A DNA stretch of 64,000 bases, taken from Pyropia haitanensis. Taxonomy: Eukaryota > Rhodophyta > Bangiophyceae > Bangiales > Bangiaceae. The position numbers and the translations under genes are program-made. Of this stretch, positions 1 to 11,700 are shown in pieces (position 1 is the first letter of the stretch; the number at the start of each line of letters is the position of its first letter). The notes under the pieces were generated by a model. The model worked only from the letters and a program-made list of their open reading frames with translations. It was not told the DNA's origin and searched no databases. Location of the stretch: the NCBI GenBank assembly GCA_008729055.1, contig SDUX01000005.1, positions 3,059,018 through 3,123,017 on the forward strand, read 5' to 3'.

Positions 1-3000
1 CGCTGGGGGGGGGGAGTCGCCGCCATGGCGTACGCCGCTGAGGTGGCGAGGGGGTGGGAGGGGGGGGCGGGGGGGGAGACCGCCAGAGGACGGGAGCGTA
101 GCACCGGTCGCGCGCAGCGGACGGCGGGCGGCCGGGCGGGCCACGGGCGGCAGCGGGCGGTGGGGGTGGTCACCCCCCCCGTGTGGGGGTGGGTCGGGTG
201 CGTGGCCGCGGCGGGCCACTCGCGGAATCCCGCTTTGAACGTTTGAAACCCCCCACGGCGGGTTCGCCGCGGGGGGGGGGGGGGGGGCGGGAGGGCGGGG
301 GGGGGACTGCTGGCCATGGCGCCACCGCCGACGTGGCCATGGTGGCCGCGGTCGCGGTGGCGGCGGCGGTAGGGATGGTGGTGGTCGTGGTGGTGGGGGT
401 GGTCGCCGCGGCGGTCGCCCCTGGTGGTGCAACGGCAGAGTGGCGGCGGCCGCGGCGGCCGCGGCGGCCGCGGCGGCGGGAAGCGGATGGGACAGCCGCT
501 GCCCGCGTCGGCTGGTCTGCGCGCGCCGCCCACAACGGCCACCCCCGCGCACAGCCTGCGTGTCGGCCCCCCCCCCCCCCCCCGCCCCACCCCCCCGCTT
601 CCGACTGCAAACCGCAACGGCCCGCCGCCAAGCGCTGTCCGCGGCGCCCACGCGCGCGGTCGCCCCCCCCCCCACCGCACCGGCAGACCCCACCCGCGGC
701 GCCGCCGCGGGGCCCCCGCCGCCGCGCGGCGGTCGGCGGCGCCACGCCCGCCGCCGGCAGCCGGCGCTGCTCGACAATCCCCCCCCCGCGCTGCGCATTC
801 CGCGCCGACGGTGGGGCGGCGGGGGGCGGCCAGCCAGCCTGTTGCACGGGGGTCTGGTGCTGCCGTCGGGGGGGGGGGGGGGGGGGGGCGGCGGCCACGC
901 CGTCGTCGTGGGTGACCACCCCGTGGCGCGCGGCGATCCCCGCGACCAGCAACCCGCGGGGCGCCCCGTGTGGCTCTTTGGCGCCACCATTCAGGAGACG
1001 CTCCGTTCGGTGTCTTTGGCCAGTTGCTACAAGGACGAGTGGTCCCTCTGCTCCGACATCTCTTGGCGCTTTTCCCTCTATGCGTTTGCTGTCCCTGGTC
1101 CTCCGCTTGGATGGGGACGGTCCTCCGTATCTGGAGCAGCAATGACCGTCGTCGAGGGCGTCCACGCACTTGCCCCCTGCGGTCAGACGGACTTGCACAC
1201 GGAGACGGTAGCGGAGCTCTTCCCTGGAGGACGCGCCGACCGGGTGCTCGTCGCCTCGTCCGTCTCGTACCCGACGTTCGCTCCCCTCCCCGCGCGGAAG
1301 CGGCTGCCCCTGGGGTGGCCGACTGGCCGCACCGCCAGTGCGCTGTGCTCCCTGGCTGCGGCCCAGGACGGGAGCGGGTCGTTCGCACCTTGGCCGACCG
1401 GCGTGCCGTGAGGGTGGGCGACCGCGTCGGCCGCCGCGGCTCAGCTGGCGGCGGGGGCTACCCCGGTGGCGACGGGCGCAACCGCCGGGCCGGCGGGGTG
1501 GGTGGGGGGCGCCTGCGTGCCGAGCCGCGGCGGGCGGGTCTGCGCGTCCGGGGGCACCCCGCCGCCGCCGCCGCCGCCGCCGCCGCTGGCAACGTCTCCG
1601 TGACGGGTTCGAGGCGGTTTCACTTTGTCCGCCTGTTGCCCAGGTCGTGGGTGGTAGGGGAGGCCGCCGTCCACGCCAATGGCAAGTATGGCGGCCGCCG
1701 CGGCGGCTGTTGTCTCTGCCGTTGCCGACGCGGCGGGCGCCCGCACCCGCGGCGTCGCCACCCTCGACAAGGATCCCTACCGGCGGGCGGGGGAGCCGCT
1801 GGCCGTCGCCCTCGTTGCTGCCCCCCCCCCCCCCCGCCGCCCGGGTGCCATCGCTCCGTGGCCCACCGGTTCTTGGACAGGGTCGCGTTGGTGGCGCTGG
1901 CGGTGGTGCTGGGGGTGCTGGGGGGTGGCGGTACCGCTGCTATCGCCGGCGTCGCCGCCGCGTACGCCGCGCTGGCAGCAGTCAATGCCGCCACCGCCGG
2001 CCGCCACCGCCGAGGCGGTGCGGCGGGCCGCCGCACGGACCGCCGCTGCTGCCGCGCCGTGGGGAGCGACGGCGGTGGCCCAGCGGGGGGGCACGCCCCC
2101 CCCCCGCGCCGTGGCCACCGCGGCCGCCCGCGCCGCGGCGGCCGCCCCCCGTTTTTGGCCGTCCCGCCCGGCGGGCGGCGGGTGCCCAACGGCCGCGGCG
2201 GCGGCACGCCCGCCGTGTGCCGCGGCGACCGTCGCCGGCGCGCCGCCGTCGACCGGTGCGCCCGCCGCGTGGGCGGCGGCCATCACGGTGGGCGCCGCCG
2301 CTGTTGTCAGCGCGAGGGGGGGGGCACCGGCAGACGGGCGGCCGGCGGCGGCTCGCAGGGGCGGGGCGCCATCCGACCACCGACGGGGGGCAGCGGCTCA
2401 CGGCCGGCCCGCCCCGCGTGGGGGGGTACCGCGCGACGTACCGTACGTGGTCGGGGGGATGCGAGCGGGGGGGACCCGCCGGCCGCGGCGGCGGTCGCGC
2501 CGCGTTCCGCCGCCCGAGGCCGCCGCCAGCCAGTGTGCGCCGGCTCTCAGAGCGCCGCCTGCTGCGCAGGAGGCCGCCGGCGCTGGCCGCCGGCGCACCG
2601 GACGCTCCATGCAGACTGACGGGGGCCGAGGGGGGGGGAAGGGAACCTGCGTTGGAGAGGGCTGGGGGGGGTGCGCTCCTGGCAGGCTGGCCGGCGCCTC
2701 CGTGTGGTGTATTGTGTCCTTTCGGTGCGTCGTGCCCTTGGACCAGCGGTCACACAGGGCAGTAAAGTGGGTGGGGGGGTATTCGGGCCCTCGCTGGTGA
2801 GCCACCACCCGCCCAACCAAGCGCAGCACATCCGACCACCCCCCGCCCCCCTCCCGCCATCCCCTCGCTCCACGTCACGCCCCTTTCCAACAGCGTCGTC
2901 GTCGCACACCCCGATTTATTGAGAAGAGGGGGGGGCACCGGAGGAGCACGAGCAGTTGTGACAGCGGCAGCGGCGACGGGGGTGTGCCAAGACGGCTGCC

Positions 3001-3421
3001 ACCGCGCGTCGGCGGCGGACTGGGCGGGGAGGTGCCCACCAACGACGGGGGCGGCGGCGCTGGCGCGGTGGCGCGGACGGGGGGCGACGGCGGCAATGTG
3101 GTGGACGTCAGCGGTCTGTGCGTGTTGTCAACCAGGCCGCGACACTTCTTCAAAGGCCACCCATGCCCGGCACTCGCGGCTGCTCGCGGAGCCTCTTGCG
3201 CAACTGAGTTGGCGACCTCCGTCCGCGCTCTCGCGCAAACGCGATGGATTGTTCGTATACATTTTAGTGTGTGTGTGAAAAAGCATGGTGATACAGACCT
3301 GGCGGGCTTCGCCTCGCTCTGGAGCCACCCCCAGCCCAGCAGGGGTCGACTTCGCACAGCCCACCACCCCCCTCCCTTTCGCTCCCGTCGCCCCGCTCAG
3401 CCCGCGACACACACCCCCGCC
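1..3421. other. Low-complexity GC-rich region, no supported gene
   Basis: Long overlapping open frames on both strands are explained by extreme GC content and simple repeats (GGC/GCC triplets, G and C homopolymers up to about 18). None of the translations shows a recognisable domain. The least repetitive stretch is about 960-1411. It contains a plus-strand ATG at 1141-1143 with a short non-repetitive 89-residue reading and could be an exon, but nothing identifies it. Runs near 270-290, 870-890 and 1820-1840 would make any true reading frame uncertain. Confidence 0.5.
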
Positions 3422-3700
3422 TCAAAAGCACGCGTCCAAGCAGCAGCACGCCAGCATGCCGGCACACAGGCCCGATGCGAACCCCCCCCCGCCCTTGAGC
3501 CCCGCCGCGGCATCATCGCCAACGGCAACCACAGGCGGCGGCGGCGACGGCGGGTCGAGGGGGATCATGGTCAGGGCCGACGGCGCGTCCGCCGCCGCGG
3601 GGGCGGCGGTGACGTCGAGGGCGGGCGCCGCCGCCACCGCCGCCTTTGCCGACACCCTGGGCGACGCCGCGTCGTCGGCTGGGGGGGGGGCGTCCATCAT
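3422..3700 (-). CDS. Small CYSTM-type cysteine-rich tail membrane protein
   Basis: This 92-residue protein starts at one of two consecutive ATGs. It has an Ala/Pro-rich N-terminal half, a PPSPPPP stretch, then a glycine run leading into a short hydrophobic cysteine-rich end: GLCAGMLACCCLDACF as the very last residues. That ending is the hallmark of the CYSTM (cysteine-rich transmembrane) module, in which a Gly/Pro/Gln-rich cytosolic part precedes a C-terminal membrane segment with clustered cysteines. CYSTM proteins are small stress-related membrane proteins of plants and fungi. The frame crosses one long homopolymer near its start (3681-3690) and stays open. The family call rests on the C-terminus only. 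A longer spliced N-terminus is possible, and a chance ORF cannot be fully excluded because of its size. Confidence 0.6.
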   Translation of the reverse strand: MMDAPPPADDAASPRVSAKAAVAAAPALDVTAAPAAADAPSALTMIPLDPPSPPPPVVAVGDDAAAGLKGGGGFASGLCAGMLACCCLDACF

Positions 3701-6440
3701 GGCCGGGTAGCACGTCCACGGCGCCTACATTGAGGGGAGAGGGGGGAGGGCGAGAGGGAAGGAAGCAGCGCGGGGGGGGCGGGGGGGAGGGGATGCACGG
3801 AGGCAGAGCAAGCAAAAGCGAACAGATGGACGTATGTAACGGGTGAGGAGGGGAGGAAGGAGGGAGGGAAGCAGGGGGGGGGGGGAAGGCGCAATAGCAC
3901 AACGTCAAACGACACAGGGAAAGGGACGGAGGGAAAAAAAACTAGCCAGTCAGAGCAACAGCCGGCAAAAGGCGAACAACGGCGCGCCCCGCGCTTGGGG
4001 GGGCGGCGGGGTGGGAAGATAGGTGCAGCCCGCTCTACTGTTTCGTCGTTGTTGCTCCGCCGCCACGTTGATGCTCTTCTCCGCCAGGACAACAACAATA
4101 AGAAAGCAGAGCCGCGGCCCGCAGAGCGGTCGCTTTCGACAACAGAGAGCCCGCACCGTACCATGGGGGTGCGGAAAAAGCTCGCAGCGGGTGTGCCGCG
4201 GCAGCGGGTCGCTCGGCACGCACCAAGCAAGCTCCTGGGCCAGCAGACAGCCCGTGGGCACCCGTGGGCCCGGCGGTGGAGGCGATAGAGGAGCGGGGTG
4301 GGGGGGGGGAAGGGGGAAGACAGGCGAGCACGCGGCGGGCCGGGGGGTGGAGGGGGGAGCCGGAGAGCACGCCGAGGAGGGCGGGCGAGGACGAGCGTGC
4401 GCGGTGGCACGGGAGCAGAGCCGGGTGGGAGACGCGGTGGACGGGAGGGGGGGGAAGAGCGGGTGGGGGAAGGAGACGGCGGCGCACGTGCTTGCTGCGG
4501 CGTGGAACCGCCACCACGCCCTGCAGGCCGGGCGTGCACACAAACGGATGTAGCCAGCAGGCGGCGAAGGAGAGCCGTGCAGGGGGGGGCCACGAGGACG
4601 AGATGCCCAGCGAGGTGAGGCACCGCCCCCCGACGGCTGTGGCGGCTGCTGTGCGCACAGGGTGGGTGGGAGGGGGGGCTGCCTGCTTGACAACGACGTG
4701 GCGGCGGCCGCCCCCTGAACGGAGGAGATTAGGGGGGGGGGCCCTGGTGGATGGGACAAAGGGGGGGGACGCCACGGTGGACTGTCCACCCTGTGTCGGT
4801 GTACACGTCCGCCACCCCCCCAGTAGGCCGCCAGACCGCCTCCAGGCAAGGGTGATCACGCAAGGGCGTGCACGGCCGCGGGAACGCGCCGCGCTGTCCG
4901 CCGCCTGGCGCCGCGGGGTGCGGGCCACGCCCACGATGGCGGGTGGCCCACTCCCTCACACGCTGGCGAAAAAACGGCCAGGCCGGACACCGCGCCCGTC
5001 CAGCGCGGTAAGGGGGGGGTGGGGCGGGGCGGACCAAAAAAGCCGTGGAAAGGGGCGTGCGGAACCGCCAGCAAGGCCGCCGTTCCGTCTGCGCTCCCCC
5101 CCGCCCCACCCCTCCCCCTCCTCGCCAGGCACGCACACGCAGGGGGGAGCCGGCGGTGCGCGTCGGTTTTTCTTTGGTTTTCCTCTATACCCCGCGGCTC
5201 GATGAGACAGCCAGCGGCACCGCCATCCGCGGGCGGACACAGTCGTTGTGTCGAGGTGGTGACGGGCCAGGCCCGCTGTGGGTACGCTGTATAATGCGTC
5301 CTACAAAAAGTGGATGTTGACGGTACAGGAAGGTGCATGGAATCGCCGTCTGGACCAATGAATCCACACCTGCACGTCCGAGCAACATCCACTTTTTAGC
5401 GGAAGCACAGTAGGTGCGCAGCAACGCACCAACACAGGAAGGCGCGGAACACACCCAATGCCAAGACAGTCAATTCATCTCACCACGAGAGGGGCCCCTG
5501 CGGCCGGTTCACCACCTCATCCGGCCCCTGCTGCGGGCAACAGCCAGAGATTTTCTCCAAGTCGTCAGCCCAGAGTTCTGGCGAAAATGAAAACACCTGC
5601 ACTCGAAAAGTGAGGCTGGCACAACAAAGAGGGAACAGCCAAGGCCTCTCAAGAGGGCGCGGAGAGATCACTCATTGTTTCCCTCTCTCTCGACCGCCCG
5701 CTTCTTGCTTCTTTGCCTGTACTGCTAAATATTGAGTGTTTCAATCTTCATGTCAGCTGCACGACTGAACGAGAGGATTCACGGCTAGCGAAACCAGGCA
5801 GCCGCGCTCTCGAGTCTCTCGTATTGCGGACAGACTGCTCCGCCAAGCGGAATGCCGGCCCGTAGCACACTTCTATTGGCGCTGGACGGGAGCCACAGGT
5901 CACCGCGGGCGGTCCGCGGCTGCCGTCCCGCGCCGCCACGATTCTACTGCTGGAGTGCCGCCTCCGAATGCCTCTTCCTTCAACGTTGCTGGTGCCAGCA
6001 AGGTCCACACAACGAGAGTCACACTCGAGTGGCAAGCCGGTGTGTTTTTTCCGTATCCGATCCTCGACACGCGAAAGAGGGAGTGGTCTCGCGGCAAAGC
6101 CGGATGACAGGCAGCACGTTTTGAGCTCGGGGCGGCACGATATTTCCTTTATGTTTTCTCCCGCCGATATCCTCTCCGCCACCGTGCCGCACGCGCTGGC
6201 GCCACGTGCGCCAGAAGGGCTGGCACTGGCGGCGCCACTCCGCTGACCGCGGCGGCGGCCGCCGCCGCTCTCCGGATCTCCCCGGGTCGCTCCGCGGACC
6301 CGCACTTCCTCTCCGCGGCGCCTCCCCGTCCCCCTCCCCGCGTCCCCTCCCCCCTCCGTCCCTCGTCGCAGCCCCTGTGCACTGTGGGACAGAGCACTCC
6401 GCGACGGCGGCGACTTGGTCCGCGATCCCCCCCCTCCCCG
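3701..6440. other. Intergenic region with an inverted repeat, no supported gene
   Basis: 2.7 kb between the CYSTM-type gene and the amidohydrolase. 3701-5100 is GC-rich with long purine runs on the plus strand (G/A tracts near 3740-3900 and 4280-4460). From about 5200 to 6200 base composition drops to that of ordinary unique DNA. This AT-richer part holds a perfect 15-bp inverted repeat (listed separately). A long minus frame at 5748-6842 is antisense to the amidohydrolase N-terminus and is not supported. Confidence 0.5.
5305..5397. repeat. Perfect 15-bp inverted repeat, 63-bp spacer
   Basis: AAAAAGTGGATGTTG at 5305-5319 is the exact reverse complement of CAACATCCACTTTTT at 5383-5397. The 63-bp spacer shows no strong further pairing. 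I see no target-site duplication at the outer edges and no obvious open frame inside. It could be a hairpin in a transcript, a decayed miniature element or a regulatory palindrome. Confidence 0.7.
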
Positions 6441-8505
6441 ATGGCTCCCCCCCCTCCACCTTGGCCGCCCCCGTGGCCGGGGGCGGCTGCGACGCTCGTG
6501 ACTGCGCTGCTCCTGTTTGCTACGTCCGTGTGGGTAGCGGCCCGGGTGGGCCTGTTTCGCCGCCTTCTCCCCGCGACCGCCACTGCCGCCGCGGGCGGCC
6601 GGCGTGTCGAAGGCCCGTGGCTGCTGCGGAGCGCAACCGTCGCGACCGACAGCGGCTCGCCCGCTCCCCCTGGCGCGCCCTGCCCCGCCCCCGGCTACGC
6701 GACCGTGGACGTGCGGCTGGGCATTGGCGGCCTCATCACCGCCGTGGCGGCGGGCGGGAGCCTCACGCCTGCCCCAGGGGAGGGCGTCGTCGACGCATCC
6801 CGCCACCTCCTCACGCCCGGCTTTGTCAATGCGCACACCCATTCGACTGAGATGCTCGTCCGGGGCCTGCTCCCGCCGCTGCCGCTCGACTTGTGGGCGC
6901 CCCGTCTGGCATCCGCCACGGCAGCGGCGGTGGCGGCGGTGGCGTGCGTGGGCGGCCGCCGCCGGCCGTCGTCAACCACCGACGGCCTGTGGCTGGCTGC
7001 CACGCACGCGGCGACGGAGCTGCTGCTGTCGGGGGTGACGAGCGTGTTGGACCACGTGGCCCTGCAGAGTGTGGCCGAGGCAGAGGCCGTGATCGACGCG
7101 TACCGGGCGGTGGGGGTGCGCCTCTTCCTGGCGCCCATGCTCAGCGATGAGGCGGTGCCGGGCGAAAATTACGTCCCCGTGGCCACCGCGGGCCGAGAGG
7201 AGGTAGCGGAGCACGGATGCGGGCGGGAGGGCGTCGGCCCGCACGCTGCTGGCTCCGGCCTGGGCCCCGACGGCGCCCTCCGAACCGACGCGGGCCCCGC
7301 CGATGAGGCCCGTACCGCCGCGGCGCTGGCGTTGTGGGAGGCGCTTGGAGCCACCCACCACCGCCCCGCCGCCGGCACGTCCATTGTCATTGGCCCCATC
7401 ACGCCCTACAGCTGCTCCGCGGCGCTGCTGCGTGGGGCGGCCGCCATCCGGGCTCGCTACGGCCTCGCCGGCCACGTGCACTTGCTCGAGTCTCGGGGGC
7501 AGGCGCTGGAGTCGGCCCGCCGGTTTGGCCACCTGACCCCAACGGGCAGGGGGGGGGGGGGGATCTCCGCCCGTCGGCGGCGGGTGGACAAGGCGACGAC
7601 GCGAGCGGCAACGCTACCGCCCCTGGCGCCAGCGTGCGCGGCGGCACGGCGGTGGACTTTCTGGCGGCCACCGGCTTCCTCGCCGTGCCCGGCACGGTCA
7701 CGTCGGTCGCGCACGCGATTTGGCTCAACGACGCGGACCGGGCGACGCTGGCCGCCGCGGGCGCCGTGGCGGTTCACGCACCCGCGTCCAACTTGCGGCT
7801 CGGCTCGGGGGTGTGTGGCGTGCGCGCCCTGTCCGCGGCGGGCGTGCCCGTGGCGCTGGGCGTGGACGGCGCCGCGTCGAATGACGGCCAAGACTTTACC
7901 GAGGCCCTCAAGCTGTCCGCCCTGCTGTCGACGCTCACCACCCCCGACTACCGCCAGTGGGTCACCCCCCGGCAGGCGCTGTCCATTGCCACCGTCGGGG
8001 GCGCGGCGGCCGTCGACCTGGCACCTCGGGGCGGGGTGGTCGCTGTTGGGGCGGTGGCGGACGTGTGCTTGTGGGATCTCACCGCCCTGTCCATGCTCCC
8101 CCGGGGGGACCCGGTCGCGTCGTTGGTGCTTGGCCGTCCCCAGGGGGGAGGGGTGGGGGGAGCCGCCCTCGCCGCCGTGTGGGTCCGTGGCCGCCGGTTG
8201 GTGGGGGGGGGGTGCCCCTGACGGTGGACGTGCAGCGGCTGCGGCGGCAGCTGTGGGACGCGTTCCCCGTGCAGCGGCCGGCCGAGGCCCCGGCAGCTGC
8301 TGCCGCCGCTGCCGCCGCCGCTGCCGCCGACCCCGGCACCGTCGCCACGGCCACAGCGGCAAGCGGGAGCGTGCCGGGGCCCGCTTTCCACGTGGCGGCT
8401 GAAAACGAGTACCGGGCGGCACTGGCGCTGGATGTGGGCGACGACCGCCGCGCTGCGCTGGCCGCAACGCAGCACCGAGCCTTTTCACAGGTCTGGGGGC
8501 AGTAA
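6441..8505 (+). CDS. TRZ/ATZ-type amidohydrolase, membrane-anchored; frame changes at two poly-G runs
   Basis: This is a metal-dependent hydrolase of the amidohydrolase superfamily, subgroup of TRZ/ATZ, 8-oxoguanine and related aminohydrolases; the substrate is unknown. From ATG 6441 a Pro-rich start is followed by one hydrophobic segment (about residues 14-40), then the fold. Metal ligands are visible: NAHTHST (His132, His134), HVHLLES (His345, His347), then in a second frame VAHAIWLND, HAPASNLRLGSG and GVDGAASND. Ligands from both frames belong to one domain, so the gene reads through. The reading shifts by -1 (one base apparently missing) at the 14-G run 7549-7562 and again at the 10-G run 8203-8212. 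The final frame gives TVDVQRLRRQ and stops at 8505. The N-terminal membrane segment is unusual for this mostly soluble family. It is an intact gene if the homopolymers are under-called, otherwise a pseudogene. Confidence 0.8.
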
Positions 8506-8765
8506 GCAGTCCAGAGTCTCCCGCTCACGGCGCCACCCACCCTGGTGGTGTGGTCGGCAGCGACCGACGCAACGCCCGCCCGTCAGGGTGACGTGCGTCG
8601 CATGGTCCCTTCTGGGTCACCACCGATAGAAGATCCTCGTTGAAAAACAGTGACGGTAGATTGCCGGTGCCCAGCCCCCATGATATACACATCCACACCA
8701 CCCGGCGGGCAGGCGCAACCCGAGACAAAATCAGAATAAACAGTGTCGGACGCCCTGGCCGCCGA

Positions 8766-11700
8766 TCAGTACACCCGAGGCGGCGCGGCAGACGATGGCA
8801 CGCCACCGGCGTGAGTCGCGCCGGGTAGAAGCGCGGAAGCGTCAGGCTCGACGCCGCCGGCAGCCTCGCCGGTCGCATCGGCAGCGGGTACCCCCTCGGA
8901 CGAGGCGGGGCCACTGGTCGAGTGAGCGCGGCGGGAGTGGCGGACCAAGTCACACCGCTGGGAGAAGCGCAGCTCGCACAGGGTGCACGGGTATGGCCTC
9001 TGCGGGATGTGCCAAGCGCCGGGTGGAAAAGGGGGCATGTGCCAGCGACAAGAATACATGCATGTGAGCGGCAAGGTCGGCAAAAAAAAAGCAGACGAGG
9101 GAGGGCGGGTCAGACACCAGAGCTACCAAAAAATGAAAATGAGCAAGAGTCAACCAAGAGACAAGAGCGATGGCAGAGGCTGGGCCACCAGAAAGAGACA
9201 ACGTGCAGTGGTCAAGAGAAACAAGGGGAGGCCACGCGATGCACGGTGCAACCAACGTACGTAGTCGTCGTGGACATTGCGCTTGTGCTTGGCCAACACC
9301 GACCGGGTGGACAGGGCGGTGTTGCAAATATCGCACACAAAGTCGCGCCGCCGTTCGTGGACGGTCCGCATGTGAGTGCGGACGTGGGAAGACTCGGAAA
9401 AGGCGGCCGTACAGCCCGGAACTGTGCATGGGTGTCGCCGCGCCTTTTCGTGAACCGTCCGCTGGTGCCTGCACAGAGGAGAGGGGGGTTTCCGGTTCCA
9501 AAGAGAACGAAACGTTCGAGTGCAGTAGAGCAGCATGGTAGTCGCCATGCACGGAGCACCACGCACGGATAGAAGTAAGGCAATGGTTAGCAACGCGCAC
9601 GCAGAAGCGTTCGGCCCTGTCCTCCAAGAAAATACAACGTCTCCACCACACACAGGGTGCAGCAGCCCCACCCCACACGAGGCGCAGCAGCCGCACCCAA
9701 CAGGCGAGGCGCCCAGGGTGGACCAGGAGCACCCGCCAGCAACATCGCTCGCACCCACTCACGTACCGATTCCTGTCCCCCCGAGTCGCAAAGTTGCGTC
9801 CACAAACGCCACACGGGATGGGTACAGCGAGCGTAGACGGTGACCCAACACGGGTGCGCTTGGCTACCGGATACAGACCCTCCGCCTCGTCCGGCGGCAG
9901 TGGCCGTGCAAGAGAGTGCGAAGCCAACGCCGCCTGCGCGCCTCCACTATGGCCTGGCAATGGGGGCTCAGGAAAGGTAGCACCATGTGCCGACGGGGCC
10001 GCCAAAGCGGGCACGCCCGTGTGCCCGCCAGACAGCGGCGCGCCAATAATGCTGCCACCCTCGGCTTGAGACTCGGTCACCCCCATCGGCAACATGCCTT
10101 GTGAGGGTAGCGTGCCCTGAGCGACGCCAGAAGTGGCACCGGGACCGCTGACCGCCGGGTTGGCCGCTGAAGACCAAACGCGGGGCAGCAGAAACGCGGG
10201 CGGCGACAGCGAGTTGGTCCCACATGGCGACATAACGGACGGACGCATCCTGAATCCGCCAGCCTTGCCGCTGGGAGGAAGCTGCGGGGCAGGGGCCGTA
10301 GACAAATTACGGAAGTCACTCGCGGCGGCGGTAGCACCAAGCGCCGGCCCGTAGACTGAACCGTACGGCGTGCCGTCGGTTGGAAGGGGACCGCGATGGT
10401 CACTGCCGTGCACAGCCGACACGCCACCAGCTGCCGGGTTCATGGGCGACAACGACATTGGCGAAGCCGCTGCACCCGCCGCCGCGTGTCCCCGCAGCGG
10501 CACGCCCGTTCCCGCTAACGACATTGGCGAAACACCAGACACGACGGGACTCGAGGGTACACCCCCAAAAGATCCATGCCCGTACGGCGACACCTGCTGC
10601 ATCGCGGAGAGCGAAAGTGACGGGGGCCGCTCCGCCACCTGGACGCCTGGAGGTACGCTCGCCCGATGGGGAGGGGGTGTGCTCGAGGGCGTCGCCCGGA
10701 CCTGGCCGGGCGGGGCGCCTGACCCCGTTCGCCGGATAGACCCCGATGACGCTGCAGCTTGCCCCGCTGCCAGGTGCGCCCCGCTCGACGGAGCATGCGG
10801 TGACGTTCCCGCCCCAGAATACCGCCAGTCAAGCGCACCCGAAGGGGACAGACCGGGAAGCAGAGGAGGCAGCGAAGACGGCCGTCGCTGATGGTACGGC
10901 ATACCGTCCCCGGGTGACGCTGGCACTCCCCCTTGAGGCACGGCACCCGCTTGGTCCTGCCAGGGTGGTCCGCAACCGCCCTGTCCAGGCAGCTGTTGCG
11001 CGTGAGTAGTCCCCGAGTTCGGTTCCGCAGAGCGGGGATGGCCATAGGGAGGATACGACACTGGTCCTTGCTGCAATGGGGGGGGAGCACCTCCCGAGGT
11101 GGGGCCCTGAGGTAGAGGCGGGGCCTCCCGGGGGACACCCGATGCGGCCAGCCCATCAGGCGCGGCCGCACCGTCTAAACTCCGTGAGGCTGGCGCCCGG
11201 GACGAGTAGCGTGGCCGTGCCGGCGCGGTCGCGCCCACCTCCCAACGCGGTGGCCGGTCGTGAGTACCTGCCAAAGGAACATCGCTGCCGCCAGGCCGCC
11301 GACCTTGTTGTGTCCGAAACAGGGAAGCGGCCTCGTTGAGAAGGCGGTCCACCTCTGGTGCATCCACCAGCGGGGAGAGCAGCGCGCGCAGAGCAGGGCT
11401 CACCAGGCTTGGTGTTCGCCAGTCCACCGCCGAGTGGGACACAACAAGCGACCGCTTCAGCGGCTCCCAGTTGGACAGCCGCGCCGAGGCCACCGAGCCA
11501 GAAGACGATGGTGCCCCGCCGCTGTTGGGTGCCGCCGTCGACGTGATTGTCGCGCACGACACAGAGGCAGACGAGATAATGTCCACAAATGCCCGCGTGG
11601 TCAGGGGCTGAGGCGCGGAGCTCCCCACCGCGCGCACCCCGCTGGCCGTAGACGTGCTCAGCGTGTGGGAGCCATTGGAGGAGAGGGTGCGCCCAACGCT

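Noticed and set aside
5748..6842. Long minus-strand ORF
   Set aside because: Antisense to the amidohydrolase N-terminus; Arg/Gly-rich and explained by GC bias.
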